Assembly: GCA_002362595.1 (NCBI GenBank)
Contig: DEUO01000148.1
Coordinates: 1 to 13,154 of the forward strand
Origin: Caryophanales bacterium UBA3260
GTDB lineage: Bacteria > Bacillota_I > Bacilli_A > RF39 > UBA660
DNA: 13,154 nucleotides
Reading direction: 5' to 3'
This document shows, piece after piece, positions 1 through 6,297 of the stretch. The notes beneath the pieces were generated by a model, which was not told where the DNA came from, made no database searches, and worked only from the letters and a program-made list of their open reading frames with translations. The position numbers and the translations under genes were made by a program. The first letter of the stretch is position 1. Every line of letters starts with the position of its first letter.

Positions 1-33
1 GAACTATTTGGGGTTCACTTCATTTTATATCTT

Positions 34-399
34 CTATTTTAACATTTCATAAACTTCATCAACAGTCTTTTCTGCTTTTTTAATAGTATAATTAGGAAGT
101 AAATGCATATGGAAATGCTTTACCATTTGAGTTTCTCCGTAATTTACACCTAATGTAATACCTTTAGCGTCTAATTTATCCATTAATAAATCAGTTAACT
201 TATTAGCAACATGATAAACATGTGCAATTAAATCATCAGGCATTTCTTTAAAATCAGTTATATGAGTTTTAGGAATAATCAAAGTATGACCATCAACAAC
301 TGGATTAACATCTAGTATAGCTATAACTTTATCATCTTCATATATCTTCTTTGAAGGAATTTCTCCTTTTAATATTTTACAAAATATACAACCATTCAT
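34..399 (-). CDS. HIT-family (histidine triad) nucleotide hydrolase, HinT-like
   Basis: Histidine triad proteins hydrolyse nucleotide phosphoramidates or related adenylylated compounds in the cytosol. The 121-residue protein opens with CIFCKI (residues 4-9), the usual Cys-x2-Cys start of bacterial HIT proteins. It has the G-H-x-L-I-I-P-K strand at 37-44 and the histidine triad HFHMHLL at 95-101, where the central His is the expected nucleophile. The length is a little below the roughly 140 residues usual for Bacillus Hit, mostly from a short C-terminus. The start is supported by AGGTGA on the minus strand (406-411), 6 bases before the ATG. It is the only minus-strand gene here and is divergent from the next gene. 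Substrate specificity cannot be read from the sequence; the family assignment is very secure. Confidence 0.93.
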   Translation of the reverse strand: MNGCIFCKILKGEIPSKKIYEDDKVIAILDVNPVVDGHTLIIPKTHITDFKEMPDDLIAHVYHVANKLTDLLMDKLDAKGITLGVNYGETQMVKHFHMHLLPNYTIKKAEKTVDEVYEMLK

Positions 400-454
400 T
401 TATAATCACCTAGACTTATGTTATCAAAAAATAAACTAAAGGTAAATATCATAA

Positions 455-483
455 TTGAATAATTTTTAAATATACTATATAAT
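455..483 (+). promoter_or_regulatory. Sigma-A-type promoter of the 518 surface protein gene
   Basis: TTGAAT at 455-460 and a perfect TATAAT at 478-483 are separated by 17 bases. Transcription would begin near 490, giving a leader of about 28 nt that contains AAGGAG at 505-510, 7 bases before the ATG at 518. Two copies of TTTAAATATA (465-474 and 483-492) flank the -10 box. Confidence 0.7.
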
Positions 484-517
484 TTAAATATATTAGAATA
501 AACTAAGGAGTTTTTGT

Positions 518-2398
518 ATGGAAAGAATAAAAAAAATAATTTATACAATAATATGTTTAATTATTATATATCCTATACTTGTTCACGCTGGTACTGAACT
601 TGGTACATCTACACAACATCCTATAGTCGGTTCAAGCATATATATTCAATTAGACTTATTATATGGCGACAATACAAGTTATCGTGACTTTCACTCTATA
701 ATTACCTATGACCCAAAATATTTCTCTTTTGAACAAATATTTTGGATACAAAGTAGTGGTTCTTATAGTGATGACGGAAACGGAACAATTTATATTGATA
801 AAGACGCCGGAATAGACTGGAAAAATGGCGCCGCTCTTCAGCTAAAATTTAACGTTAAAAAGTCAGGTCTAAGTCAAATAGACGTAAAAAGAAATGGTGA
901 CTCCCACTACACAGATGGTAATGTAATAGGTCAATCTTTTGCAGGTGTTTATATCGATGCAAAAGAACCAAGTACTTCCGTCTTACTAAGTGGTCTATAC
1001 ATAGAAGGCTTTGAAATAAAACCAACATTTAATAAAGCTAATAAAGATTATTCTTTATCTGTTCCACCAACTACTAATGTAGTAAATGTTATCGCTCAAA
1101 AAGGAGACCCTAATCAAACTATAACTGGTGCAGGAAGAAGAGAACTTAATTATGGAGAAAATAAAATACATATAGATGTTAAAGCTCAAGATGGAACAAC
1201 TAATACTTATAATATAAATGTTGTTAGAGTAGATAACAGAACTGGCGATACAACATTAAGAAGCTTAACTATTGGGGATCAAATAATTCCTATTGAGTCA
1301 GGTAAATATACTTATGAAACAACAGTAAGTCGTAGTACAGATAATATATTATTAAGTGCTAGAACAACTGACCCTAACGCAACTTTAATCGGTACAGGAA
1401 GAAAATCATTAAATATTGGTAGTAACAAATTTATTCTAAGTATTGAAAGTTCTAATGGTAAAAAAGGTGAATATGCTGTAATTGTTAATCGTTCTACAGA
1501 AGAATTTGCTAAAGTAGATGAAAGTAATAAACTACGTAACATTAAAGTAAATAATACAAGTCTAGACTTGTCTGACAATAGAAATCGTTGGTTTTACGGT
1601 ATTACATCAGATGCCGATAGCGTAGAAATAAATGCTGTTGCAGAAAGTGAAACAGCTAAAATAACATTCGAAGGTAACGAAAATTTACATCCTGGTATTA
1701 ACCTAATAACTATTAAAGTAACAGAAACAAAAAACATTACAGAAGAAAGACCAGAAGTACCAGAAGATTCAACAATTTATAATCTAGTAGTCTACAAAAT
1801 TCCATCAAATACAATAGCTATAAATTCATTAGAACAAATTCCCGAAGAAAATGACCTATTTTTTACAACAAATGATATAGAAAAAAGCCAGATTCCTTAT
1901 GATATACTAAAAACATTACAAAAAAATAAAAACAAATTATATTACAATATAACAAACATTTATAATGGTATTTTATATCAAGTAATAATTCCAAGTAATA
2001 AAATAGATAAAGAAATAGATGCTTCATTTAAAGAAAAAAGTCCTAATAATTATGAAACATCTCTACCAGAAGGACTCGAAATACTTTTAAATGTTGGTGA
2101 AAACTATCTAGATAATACTAACGTAAAAATCTATACATATAATGAAGAAAACCAATATAGATTACTAACAGATGGTTTAACAGTAGAAAATGGTTATATA
2201 AAATTTACTACTAATGGTGATAAGAATTACATAGTCACAACAGTAAGTCTTATAAAAGAAGATGGCCCAATAGAAAAATGGCTAAAAAAGAATAAAAACA
2301 TAATCTATGGTATAATAGGTGCATTTATCTTAATTATTCTTATAATTACCATAATGTCTAATAAAAAGAAAAAATCAAGCAATGAACCAGAATATTAA
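518..2398 (+). CDS. Membrane-anchored surface protein with cohesin-like and cadherin-like domains
   Basis: This 626-residue protein has an N-terminal signal sequence (about 1-24, basic start, hydrophobic core, cleavage likely near HAG). About 28-148 is a beta domain resembling the cohesin fold. Three cadherin-like beta-sandwich repeats follow, near 155-237, 246-325 and 338-427. Each begins with an L-x-x-L/I-x-V/I start, and the first two carry a matching G-x-G-R-x-x-L-N-x-G-x-N-K block (203-215, 292-304). A further beta region at 430-580 ends in YIVTT, as in C-terminal modules I recall from other Bacillota surface proteins. A single membrane helix (about 594-613) precedes a KKKK tail, so the protein should face outward and remain anchored by its C-terminus. 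There is no LPxTG motif. It is monocistronic, with its own promoter and terminator. Adhesion or cell-envelope interaction is inferred from domain type; no enzymatic motif is seen. Confidence 0.8.
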   Translation: MERIKKIIYTIICLIIIYPILVHAGTELGTSTQHPIVGSSIYIQLDLLYGDNTSYRDFHSIITYDPKYFSFEQIFWIQSSGSYSDDGNGTIYIDKDAGIDWKNGAALQLKFNVKKSGLSQIDVKRNGDSHYTDGNVIGQSFAGVYIDAKEPSTSVLLSGLYIEGFEIKPTFNKANKDYSLSVPPTTNVVNVIAQKGDPNQTITGAGRRELNYGENKIHIDVKAQDGTTNTYNINVVRVDNRTGDTTLRSLTIGDQIIPIESGKYTYETTVSRSTDNILLSARTTDPNATLIGTGRKSLNIGSNKFILSIESSNGKKGEYAVIVNRSTEEFAKVDESNKLRNIKVNNTSLDLSDNRNRWFYGITSDADSVEINAVAESETAKITFEGNENLHPGINLITIKVTETKNITEERPEVPEDSTIYNLVVYKIPSNTIAINSLEQIPEENDLFFTTNDIEKSQIPYDILKTLQKNKNKLYYNITNIYNGILYQVIIPSNKIDKEIDASFKEKSPNNYETSLPEGLEILLNVGENYLDNTNVKIYTYNEENQYRLLTDGLTVENGYIKFTTNGDKNYIVTTVSLIKEDGPIEKWLKKNKNIIYGIIGAFILIILIITIMSNKKKKSSNEPEY

Positions 2399-2424
2399 AA
2401 GAATTGGCAACAATTCTTTTTTTT
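2397..2424 (+). terminator. Rho-independent terminator after the 518 surface protein gene
   Basis: A perfect 10-bp stem (AAAAGAATTG at 2397-2406 with CAATTCTTTT at 2411-2420) closes a GCAA loop and runs into a T tract to 2424. It starts inside the stop codon, separating the surface gene from rel. Confidence 0.85.
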
Positions 2425-2435
2425 ATTATTAATAG

Positions 2436-2464
2436 TATAATAATAAATATTGTGTTATTATTAT
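2436..2464 (+). promoter_or_regulatory. Possible weak promoter and AT-only inverted repeat ahead of rel
   Basis: A TATAAT hexamer at 2436-2441 could be a -10 box for rel, but no good -35 lies 16-18 bases upstream because that stretch is the preceding terminator. It overlaps a perfect 10-bp inverted repeat, ATAATAATAA (2437-2446) with TTATTATTAT (2455-2464). The repeat is made only of A and T and built from TAA/TTA triplets, so it may be simple-sequence drift rather than a signal. Confidence 0.25.
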
Positions 2465-2476
2465 TACATAATTCAA

Positions 2477-2484
2477 AGAGGTGA
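2477..2484 (+). promoter_or_regulatory. Ribosome binding site fixing the rel start
   Basis: AGAGGTGA lies 5 bases before ATG 2490. An in-frame GTG at 2481 falls inside this site and so is not the start. Confidence 0.8.
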
Positions 2485-2489
2485 GCTGT

Positions 2490-3932
2490 ATGAAAGTAGA
2501 AGAATTAATAGAAGCAATAAAAAGTTATAATCCAGATGAAATAGATAGAGTAATGAAAGCCTATGAAATGGCCAAAAAAGCTCATAAGAATCAAAAGAGA
2601 GAAAGTGGAGAACCTTACATAATTCATCCCTTAAACGTTTGTTATAACTTAACACGTTTTAAAGCAGATGGGGCAACACTATGTGCTGGTCTTTTGCATG
2701 ATGTTGTTGAAGATACAGAATATAGTCTTGAAGATATTGAAAAACATTTTGGATCAGAAGTAGCTTTTCTCGTAGATGGAGTAACAAAAATCAGTAATCT
2801 TCACTTTACTAGTAAAGATGATGCAACAAATGCTAATATCCGTCGTCTTATAAACAGTTTAAACGATGACGTTAGAATAATTATTATTAAATTATGTGAC
2901 AGATTACATAATATGCATACATTAGAATATAAGTCTCCAGAAAAACAAATACGCAATGCAGAAGAAACTCTAAAAATATTTGCTCCTTTAGCTTACCTAA
3001 TAGGAGCTTTCAAAACAAAATGTGAGCTAGAAGACTTATGTTTATCTTATTTAGATCCTGAAGCATATGAAACAATTATAAAAAAATATATTGATATTGA
3101 AAGAGACTATGAAAAATGTAGCGAAATATCAAGCAAAGAAGTAAAAGATTTACTAGAAAAAAATAATATAAAATTTACATATCGTATAAAAATACTAAAT
3201 ATTTATCATTTATATCGCAAATTAAATTTAGGTTATCGCTTAAATGACTTACACGATTTAGTGAACTTTAAAATTATTCTAGAAGATGATGAAGACCCTT
3301 ATCGCGTTCTAGGCTTAATTCATCGCTTATATACTCCTATGAATAATAAGTTTAAAGACTATATTGCTTGTCCTAAAACAAATATGTATCGTTCTTTACA
3401 TACAACTGTATTTGGACCGGATAATCATTTACTACAATTTCAAATAAAAACAAAAACAATGGATTTAATAAATACAATAGGACTTGCCGCATATTGGGAT
3501 ATTTTAAAAGAACAGGGCGCATCTAAAATGCAAATGGAACTAAAAGTTAACTATCAATTCTTTAATGCTATTCAAGAATTAAATGCTGATATAGATAGTG
3601 ATTCTTTATTTATCGATCGAGTAAAAGAAGAAATCTTCTCCAATAACATCTATGTTTATACTTTAAAAGGTGATATCTTCGAATTACCACATGGCTCAAC
3701 AATTATCGATTTTGCTTATAAAATACATACTGATCTAGGTAATCATTTATATAAAGCTTATATAAATGGTAAAGAAGTAAAATTAAATCATCGATTGAAT
3801 AATAAAGATCGTATCCTGTTGATTCAAAATGAAAACTCTCATCCTACCTCATCATGGTTAGAATATGCTCAAACATTACGTGCTCGTCGTAAAATAAAAG
3901 AATATTTAAAAGAAAATAATATAAGCAATTAG
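2490..3932 (+). CDS. rel: Short RelA/SpoT-family (p)ppGpp protein: HD hydrolase, altered synthetase, TGS
   Basis: RelA/SpoT proteins make and degrade the stringent-response alarmone (p)ppGpp. Of 480 residues, 1-150 form the HD hydrolase with every expected motif: R37 in R-E-S-G-E-P, metal ligands H46, H70-D71 and D137, catalytic E74-D75, and the D-R-L-H-N-M block at 137-142. Residues about 225-343 are the synthetase domain: FKDYIACPK (288-296), Y300 and SLHTT are kept. However, Q316 stands where the family has the catalytic Glu of E-x-Q-I-R-T, the DLxAxR arginine is K261, and the His of AAHW is Y335. A TGS domain covers about 387-446. The chain ends at 480, just into the helical region, without the zinc-finger and ACT domains of full-length Rel (about 730 residues). 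I infer a mainly hydrolytic enzyme. The start is ATG 2490. No terminator is evident before cotE. Confidence 0.9.
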   Translation: MKVEELIEAIKSYNPDEIDRVMKAYEMAKKAHKNQKRESGEPYIIHPLNVCYNLTRFKADGATLCAGLLHDVVEDTEYSLEDIEKHFGSEVAFLVDGVTKISNLHFTSKDDATNANIRRLINSLNDDVRIIIIKLCDRLHNMHTLEYKSPEKQIRNAEETLKIFAPLAYLIGAFKTKCELEDLCLSYLDPEAYETIIKKYIDIERDYEKCSEISSKEVKDLLEKNNIKFTYRIKILNIYHLYRKLNLGYRLNDLHDLVNFKIILEDDEDPYRVLGLIHRLYTPMNNKFKDYIACPKTNMYRSLHTTVFGPDNHLLQFQIKTKTMDLINTIGLAAYWDILKEQGASKMQMELKVNYQFFNAIQELNADIDSDSLFIDRVKEEIFSNNIYVYTLKGDIFELPHGSTIIDFAYKIHTDLGNHLYKAYINGKEVKLNHRLNNKDRILLIQNENSHPTSSWLEYAQTLRARRKIKEYLKENNISN

Positions 3933-3960
3933 CAATATTTTTCACTTCTAAGCATACATT
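3933..3960 (+). promoter_or_regulatory. Candidate sporulation (sigma-E-like) promoter for cotE
   Basis: CATACATT at 3953-3960 matches the Bacillus sigma-E -10 consensus CATACAHT exactly; with the following A it also fits the sigma-K -10 pattern CATANNNTA. CAATATT at 3933-3939 matches six of seven positions of the sigma-E -35 KMATATT. The 13-base spacer is about one base shorter than I recall as typical. The predicted start near 3966 gives a very short leader that just includes the AGAGGTGA binding site. No comparable sigma-A promoter is seen here. Confidence 0.5.
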
Positions 3961-3979
3961 AAAATAGAGGTGAATAACA

Positions 3980-4525
3980 ATGTCTAATTATAAAGAAATT
4001 GTAACAAAAACAATTATAGGGAAAGGAAGAAAAACATTCAGTCAAGAACTAGTTGTTTCTCCTGAAAACAATCCTGATACCGTTCTAGGTTGTTGGGTAA
4101 TTAACCATAAATTTAACGGACAAAGCAATAATAACGAAGTTACTGTTTCAGGTACATTTGATGTAAATGTATGGTATTCATACGATAAAGATTCTAAAAC
4201 CGCAGTAACTACCAAAAATTTTCCATATACTGAAATAATGAATTTACGTGTAAAAGATTACAATTCTTTAAGTAATGAAAATGAAATAATAGTTAGAAGC
4301 TTAAAACAACCAACAGTCCAAGATGTAAAAATAAAAGGAAATGAAGTACATCTAAAAATTGAAAAAGAACTAGGTGTTGAAATAGTCGGCGAAAGCAAAG
4401 TAAAAATTGCTATCGAAGAAGATGAACTACCTTGGGATGAAATAATAGATATCAAAGATTCAGAAAAAGAAAACATAAATGAAGAATATATAAAAGAACA
4501 AGAAACAAAAAGTACAGATAATTAA
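3980..4525 (+). CDS. cotE: Outer spore coat morphogenetic protein CotE
   Basis: In Bacillus, CotE is the morphogenetic protein that directs assembly of the outer coat around the forespore. The 181-residue protein matches the length I recall for B. subtilis CotE and aligns throughout: the N-terminal S-x-Y-x-E-I-x-T-K start, KGRK at 15-18, LGCWVINHK at 36-44, the G-x-F-D-V-N-V-W-Y-S block at 58-67, VVGES-type strand residues near 134-140, and an acidic C-terminal tail rich in Glu and Asp. AGAGGTGA (3966-3973) lies 6 bases before the ATG. The gene sits between rel and rpsP rather than beside miaB and mutS as in Bacillus, and is followed by its own terminator. No other sporulation gene is in the window, so whether the host sporulates cannot be decided here; the family call is strong. 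Confidence 0.93.
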   Translation: MSNYKEIVTKTIIGKGRKTFSQELVVSPENNPDTVLGCWVINHKFNGQSNNNEVTVSGTFDVNVWYSYDKDSKTAVTTKNFPYTEIMNLRVKDYNSLSNENEIIVRSLKQPTVQDVKIKGNEVHLKIEKELGVEIVGESKVKIAIEEDELPWDEIIDIKDSEKENINEEYIKEQETKSTDN

Positions 4526-4541
4526 GCATATCTGTCTTTTT
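4514..4541 (+). terminator. Terminator after cotE
   Basis: ACAGATA (4514-4520) pairs with TATCTGT (4529-4535) around an 8-nt loop, followed by C and five T residues. The stem begins inside the end of cotE. The 7-bp stem is modest, but its position just before a strong promoter supports it. Confidence 0.65.
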
Positions 4542-4577
4542 AATTAAATAAAAAACAAAGGTGTAAACCTAAAATGG

Positions 4578-4606
4578 TTGACAGTACTAAAAATATTTGT
4601 TATATT
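4578..4606 (+). promoter_or_regulatory. Strong sigma-A promoter of rpsP-khpA
   Basis: A perfect TTGACA (4578-4583) is separated by 17 bases from TATATT (4601-4606), giving a start near 4613. This is the closest match to consensus in the window, as expected for a ribosomal protein gene. Confidence 0.88.
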
Positions 4607-4618
4607 AATAGAGCTTAT

Positions 4619-4626
4619 AAAGGAGG
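4619..4626 (+). promoter_or_regulatory. Ribosome binding site fixing the rpsP start
   Basis: AAAGGAGG lies 8 bases before ATG 4635. An upstream in-frame TTG (4578) is the promoter -35 box and cannot be the start. Confidence 0.9.
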
Positions 4627-4634
4627 GAAATAAT

Positions 4635-4910
4635 ATGGCAGTTAAATTAAGATTAAAAAGAGGCGGAGCTAAACAAAGACCTTTCTATAGAATTGTAGCA
4701 TCAGACTCTCGTAGTCCAAGAGATGGAAAATTTATCGAAACTATTGGTACTTATAATCCAATCCCATCTGAATACGAAGTTAAAATTGATGAAGAAAAAG
4801 CTCTATACTGGTTAAAAAATGGTGCACAACCAACTGATACAGTAAAAAATTTACTAAGCAAAAAAGGAATCATGACTAAATACGCAGAATCTAAAAAAGA
4901 AGGTAAATAG
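4635..4910 (+). CDS. rpsP: 30S ribosomal protein S16
   Basis: S16 is a small-subunit protein that binds 16S rRNA early in 30S assembly. The 91-residue product has the family hallmarks: the start [20 protein letters not shown] at 13-21, the S-D-S-R-S-P-R-D-G block at 23-31, I-G-x-Y-N-P at 37-42, and [12 protein letters not shown] at 59-70. The length is normal for Bacillota. It begins a short unit with khpA, from which it is separated by two bases, as in many Bacillota. The rimM and trmD genes that often follow are absent here. Confidence 0.98.
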   Translation: MAVKLRLKRGGAKQRPFYRIVASDSRSPRDGKFIETIGTYNPIPSEYEVKIDEEKALYWLKNGAQPTDTVKNLLSKKGIMTKYAESKKEGK

Positions 4911-4912
4911 TT

Positions 4913-5158
4913 ATGGAATTAAAAGAATTTACAGAATTTTTAGTTAAAAGTATCGTTAAAGAACCAGATATGGTTAGTGTATCACAATTTGGCGGTGAAG
5001 AAGATTCTACTATCTTAGAAATTATCGTTCATGAAAGTGATATGGGAACTGTAATTGGTCGTAATGGTAAAATGGCTAATGCTATTAGAACTTTGGTACA
5101 AGCACAAGCTTATATCTTAGGATTAAATAGAATAAAAATAAATATTGATTCATTTTAA
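4913..5158 (+). CDS. khpA: KH-domain RNA-binding protein KhpA
   Basis: KhpA is a small single-KH-domain RNA-binding protein which, in streptococci and relatives, acts with KhpB (EloR) in control of cell elongation and division. The 81 residues are nearly all KH domain, with the RNA-binding GxxG loop as G-R-N-G at 49-52 in V-I-G-R-N-G-K-M-A, followed by the helix A-I-R-T-L-V. It starts two bases after the rpsP stop with a weak GAAGG site (4899-4903) inside rpsP, suggesting translational coupling. Placement after rpsP is the conserved arrangement and supports the name. khpB is not in the window. Confidence 0.92.
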   Translation: MELKEFTEFLVKSIVKEPDMVSVSQFGGEEDSTILEIIVHESDMGTVIGRNGKMANAIRTLVQAQAYILGLNRIKINIDSF

Positions 5159-5184
5159 AATATAACTTTAAGTTATATTTTTTT
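5157..5184 (+). terminator. Terminator after rpsP-khpA
   Basis: A perfect 11-bp stem (AAAATATAACT at 5157-5167 with AGTTATATTTT at 5171-5181) with a TTA loop ends in a run of T to 5184. It begins at the last bases of the khpA stop codon. Confidence 0.85.
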
Positions 5185-5206
5185 ATGCCTTGAAATTCCT
5201 ATTTTA

Positions 5207-5246
5207 TTGAATATAAAAAATAAATGTGATATCATTATAATGATAT
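5207..5246 (+). promoter_or_regulatory. Putative promoter with a perfect 18-bp palindromic operator for the surface gene pair
   Basis: TTGAAT (5207-5212) lies 17 bases upstream of TATCAT (5230-5235), a fair sigma-A promoter. The -10 box sits inside ATATCATTATAATGATAT (5229-5246), which is its own exact reverse complement. A dimeric repressor bound there would block RNA polymerase. A second hexamer, TATAAT, lies at 5236-5241 in the centre of the palindrome but has no suitably spaced -35. Confidence 0.5.
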
Positions 5247-5289
5247 ATAGAATAAAGAATAATTAAAATATATAAGAGGTATAAGATAA

Positions 5290-6264
5290 ATGATGAAAAA
5301 AGTAATTAAATTTTTCTTTACATTGTTTATTTTCTTTATTTTTTTTACTGATATAGTTTCAGCGAGTGAAATAAGTGTTGAAGATGTTATAACATTTATG
5401 AAAGATAATAATATTTTAGATACTCAAGAATATTTTAAAATATTTGGTAAAATACTTAACGGAAATGACAATGAATATGATATTGATAGTTTTAAATACG
5501 ATATAACATCTACAGAAGATAAAATAAATATAAAAGTAACTTTAAATGATAAAAAAACTCAAAATATAGAAAAAGATATCGTTTTAAATATACAAGATAA
5601 TAAAATAAGTTATACAAATACTAATACTCCCGAATCACTAGATTCGAGAGTAGCCACTATTATTCTAAATGAATTAATATATTCCATTGGTGGAGCAAGA
5701 AAATATGATAAAGACATCTTAGTTGACTGGATGAATCAGATAAATATAAACGGAACATTAGAAGACGATGGAATAATAGCATCCACTAAAAAAGTTAAAT
5801 ATGAAGTAAAAGATGGTGAAACTACATACGAATATGAATCATATGTCCCATTAACTTATACTATTGATATAAACAAAATAACAGACGAATTACCACCATC
5901 AAATGAAGTGGAAATAACTAATATTGAAGCAGATGTTACATCTGCAACCATACAAGTCTATTCAGGAGCATATAACGATAAAAACTGCAGTATATATCGT
6001 TTAAATGATAATAATGAATATGAGCTTATAGGTAATGTAAGTTGCCAAAATGGTAAACTTGTAGATAACAATTTAAAAGAAAATACAACGTATTACTATA
6101 CTGCATCAGTAGAAAATCGTATTATGTGTTCAAAAGCAACAGAAGTAACAACAAAGCAAGCACCAAATACAGGTAAATTTCTTAATATCGGTATTATCGT
6201 TTTAATACTTATTATTACAGCGTATTCACTATATATAGCTAATAAAAAAAGTCGTTTTCTATAG
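5290..6264 (+). CDS. Surface protein with Fn3-like domain and sorting-signal-like C-terminus
   Basis: I do not recognise the family of this 324-residue protein. A very hydrophobic Phe-rich signal sequence (about 1-26, likely cleavage near VSA) is followed by an unassigned, mostly polar region with predicted helix and strand content (27-200). A beta domain at about 205-290 resembles fibronectin type III, with the N-T-T-Y-Y-Y-T-A-S-V-E-N strand at 265-276 and a terminal V-T-T-K. The C-terminus has A-P-N-T-G (291-295), a hydrophobic stretch (about 299-317) and the tail N-K-K-S-R-F-L, the layout of a sortase signal though not canonical LPxTG. AAGAGGT (5274-5280) lies 9 bases before the first ATG; a second ATG follows directly at 5293. 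It is probably co-transcribed with the B-repeat gene 33 bases downstream. It could instead be an ordinary single-pass membrane protein. Confidence 0.75.
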   Translation: MMKKVIKFFFTLFIFFIFFTDIVSASEISVEDVITFMKDNNILDTQEYFKIFGKILNGNDNEYDIDSFKYDITSTEDKINIKVTLNDKKTQNIEKDIVLNIQDNKISYTNTNTPESLDSRVATIILNELIYSIGGARKYDKDILVDWMNQININGTLEDDGIIASTKKVKYEVKDGETTYEYESYVPLTYTIDINKITDELPPSNEVEITNIEADVTSATIQVYSGAYNDKNCSIYRLNDNNEYELIGNVSCQNGKLVDNNLKENTTYYYTASVENRIMCSKATEVTTKQAPNTGKFLNIGIIVLILIITAYSLYIANKKSRFL

Positions 6265-6297
6265 CAATTAAATAATACAAACAAAGGAGGCAAAATA

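Noticed and set aside
1..20. Possible terminator of the HIT gene (minus-strand GAAC/GTTC arms).
   Set aside because: Only four base pairs are visible and the T run, if any, is outside the window.
406..446. Minus-strand promoter for the HIT gene (TTTACC at 441-446, TAACAT at 418-423).
   Set aside because: Both boxes are poor, and the predicted start would leave the ribosome binding site at the extreme 5' end; a promoter must be nearby, but I cannot place it.
2437..2464. Ten-bp inverted repeat of TAA/TTA triplets before rel treated as an operator.
   Set aside because: It is pure A/T simple sequence, which forms inverted repeats easily by chance in a genome of this composition.
2481..2489. GTG start for rel three codons upstream.
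   Set aside because: The GTG is part of the AGAGGTGA ribosome binding site for ATG 2490.
4578..4634. Longer rpsP reading from TTG 4578.
   Set aside because: The TTG is within the perfect -35 box, the transcript begins after it, and S16 proteins start at the MAVKLRL position.
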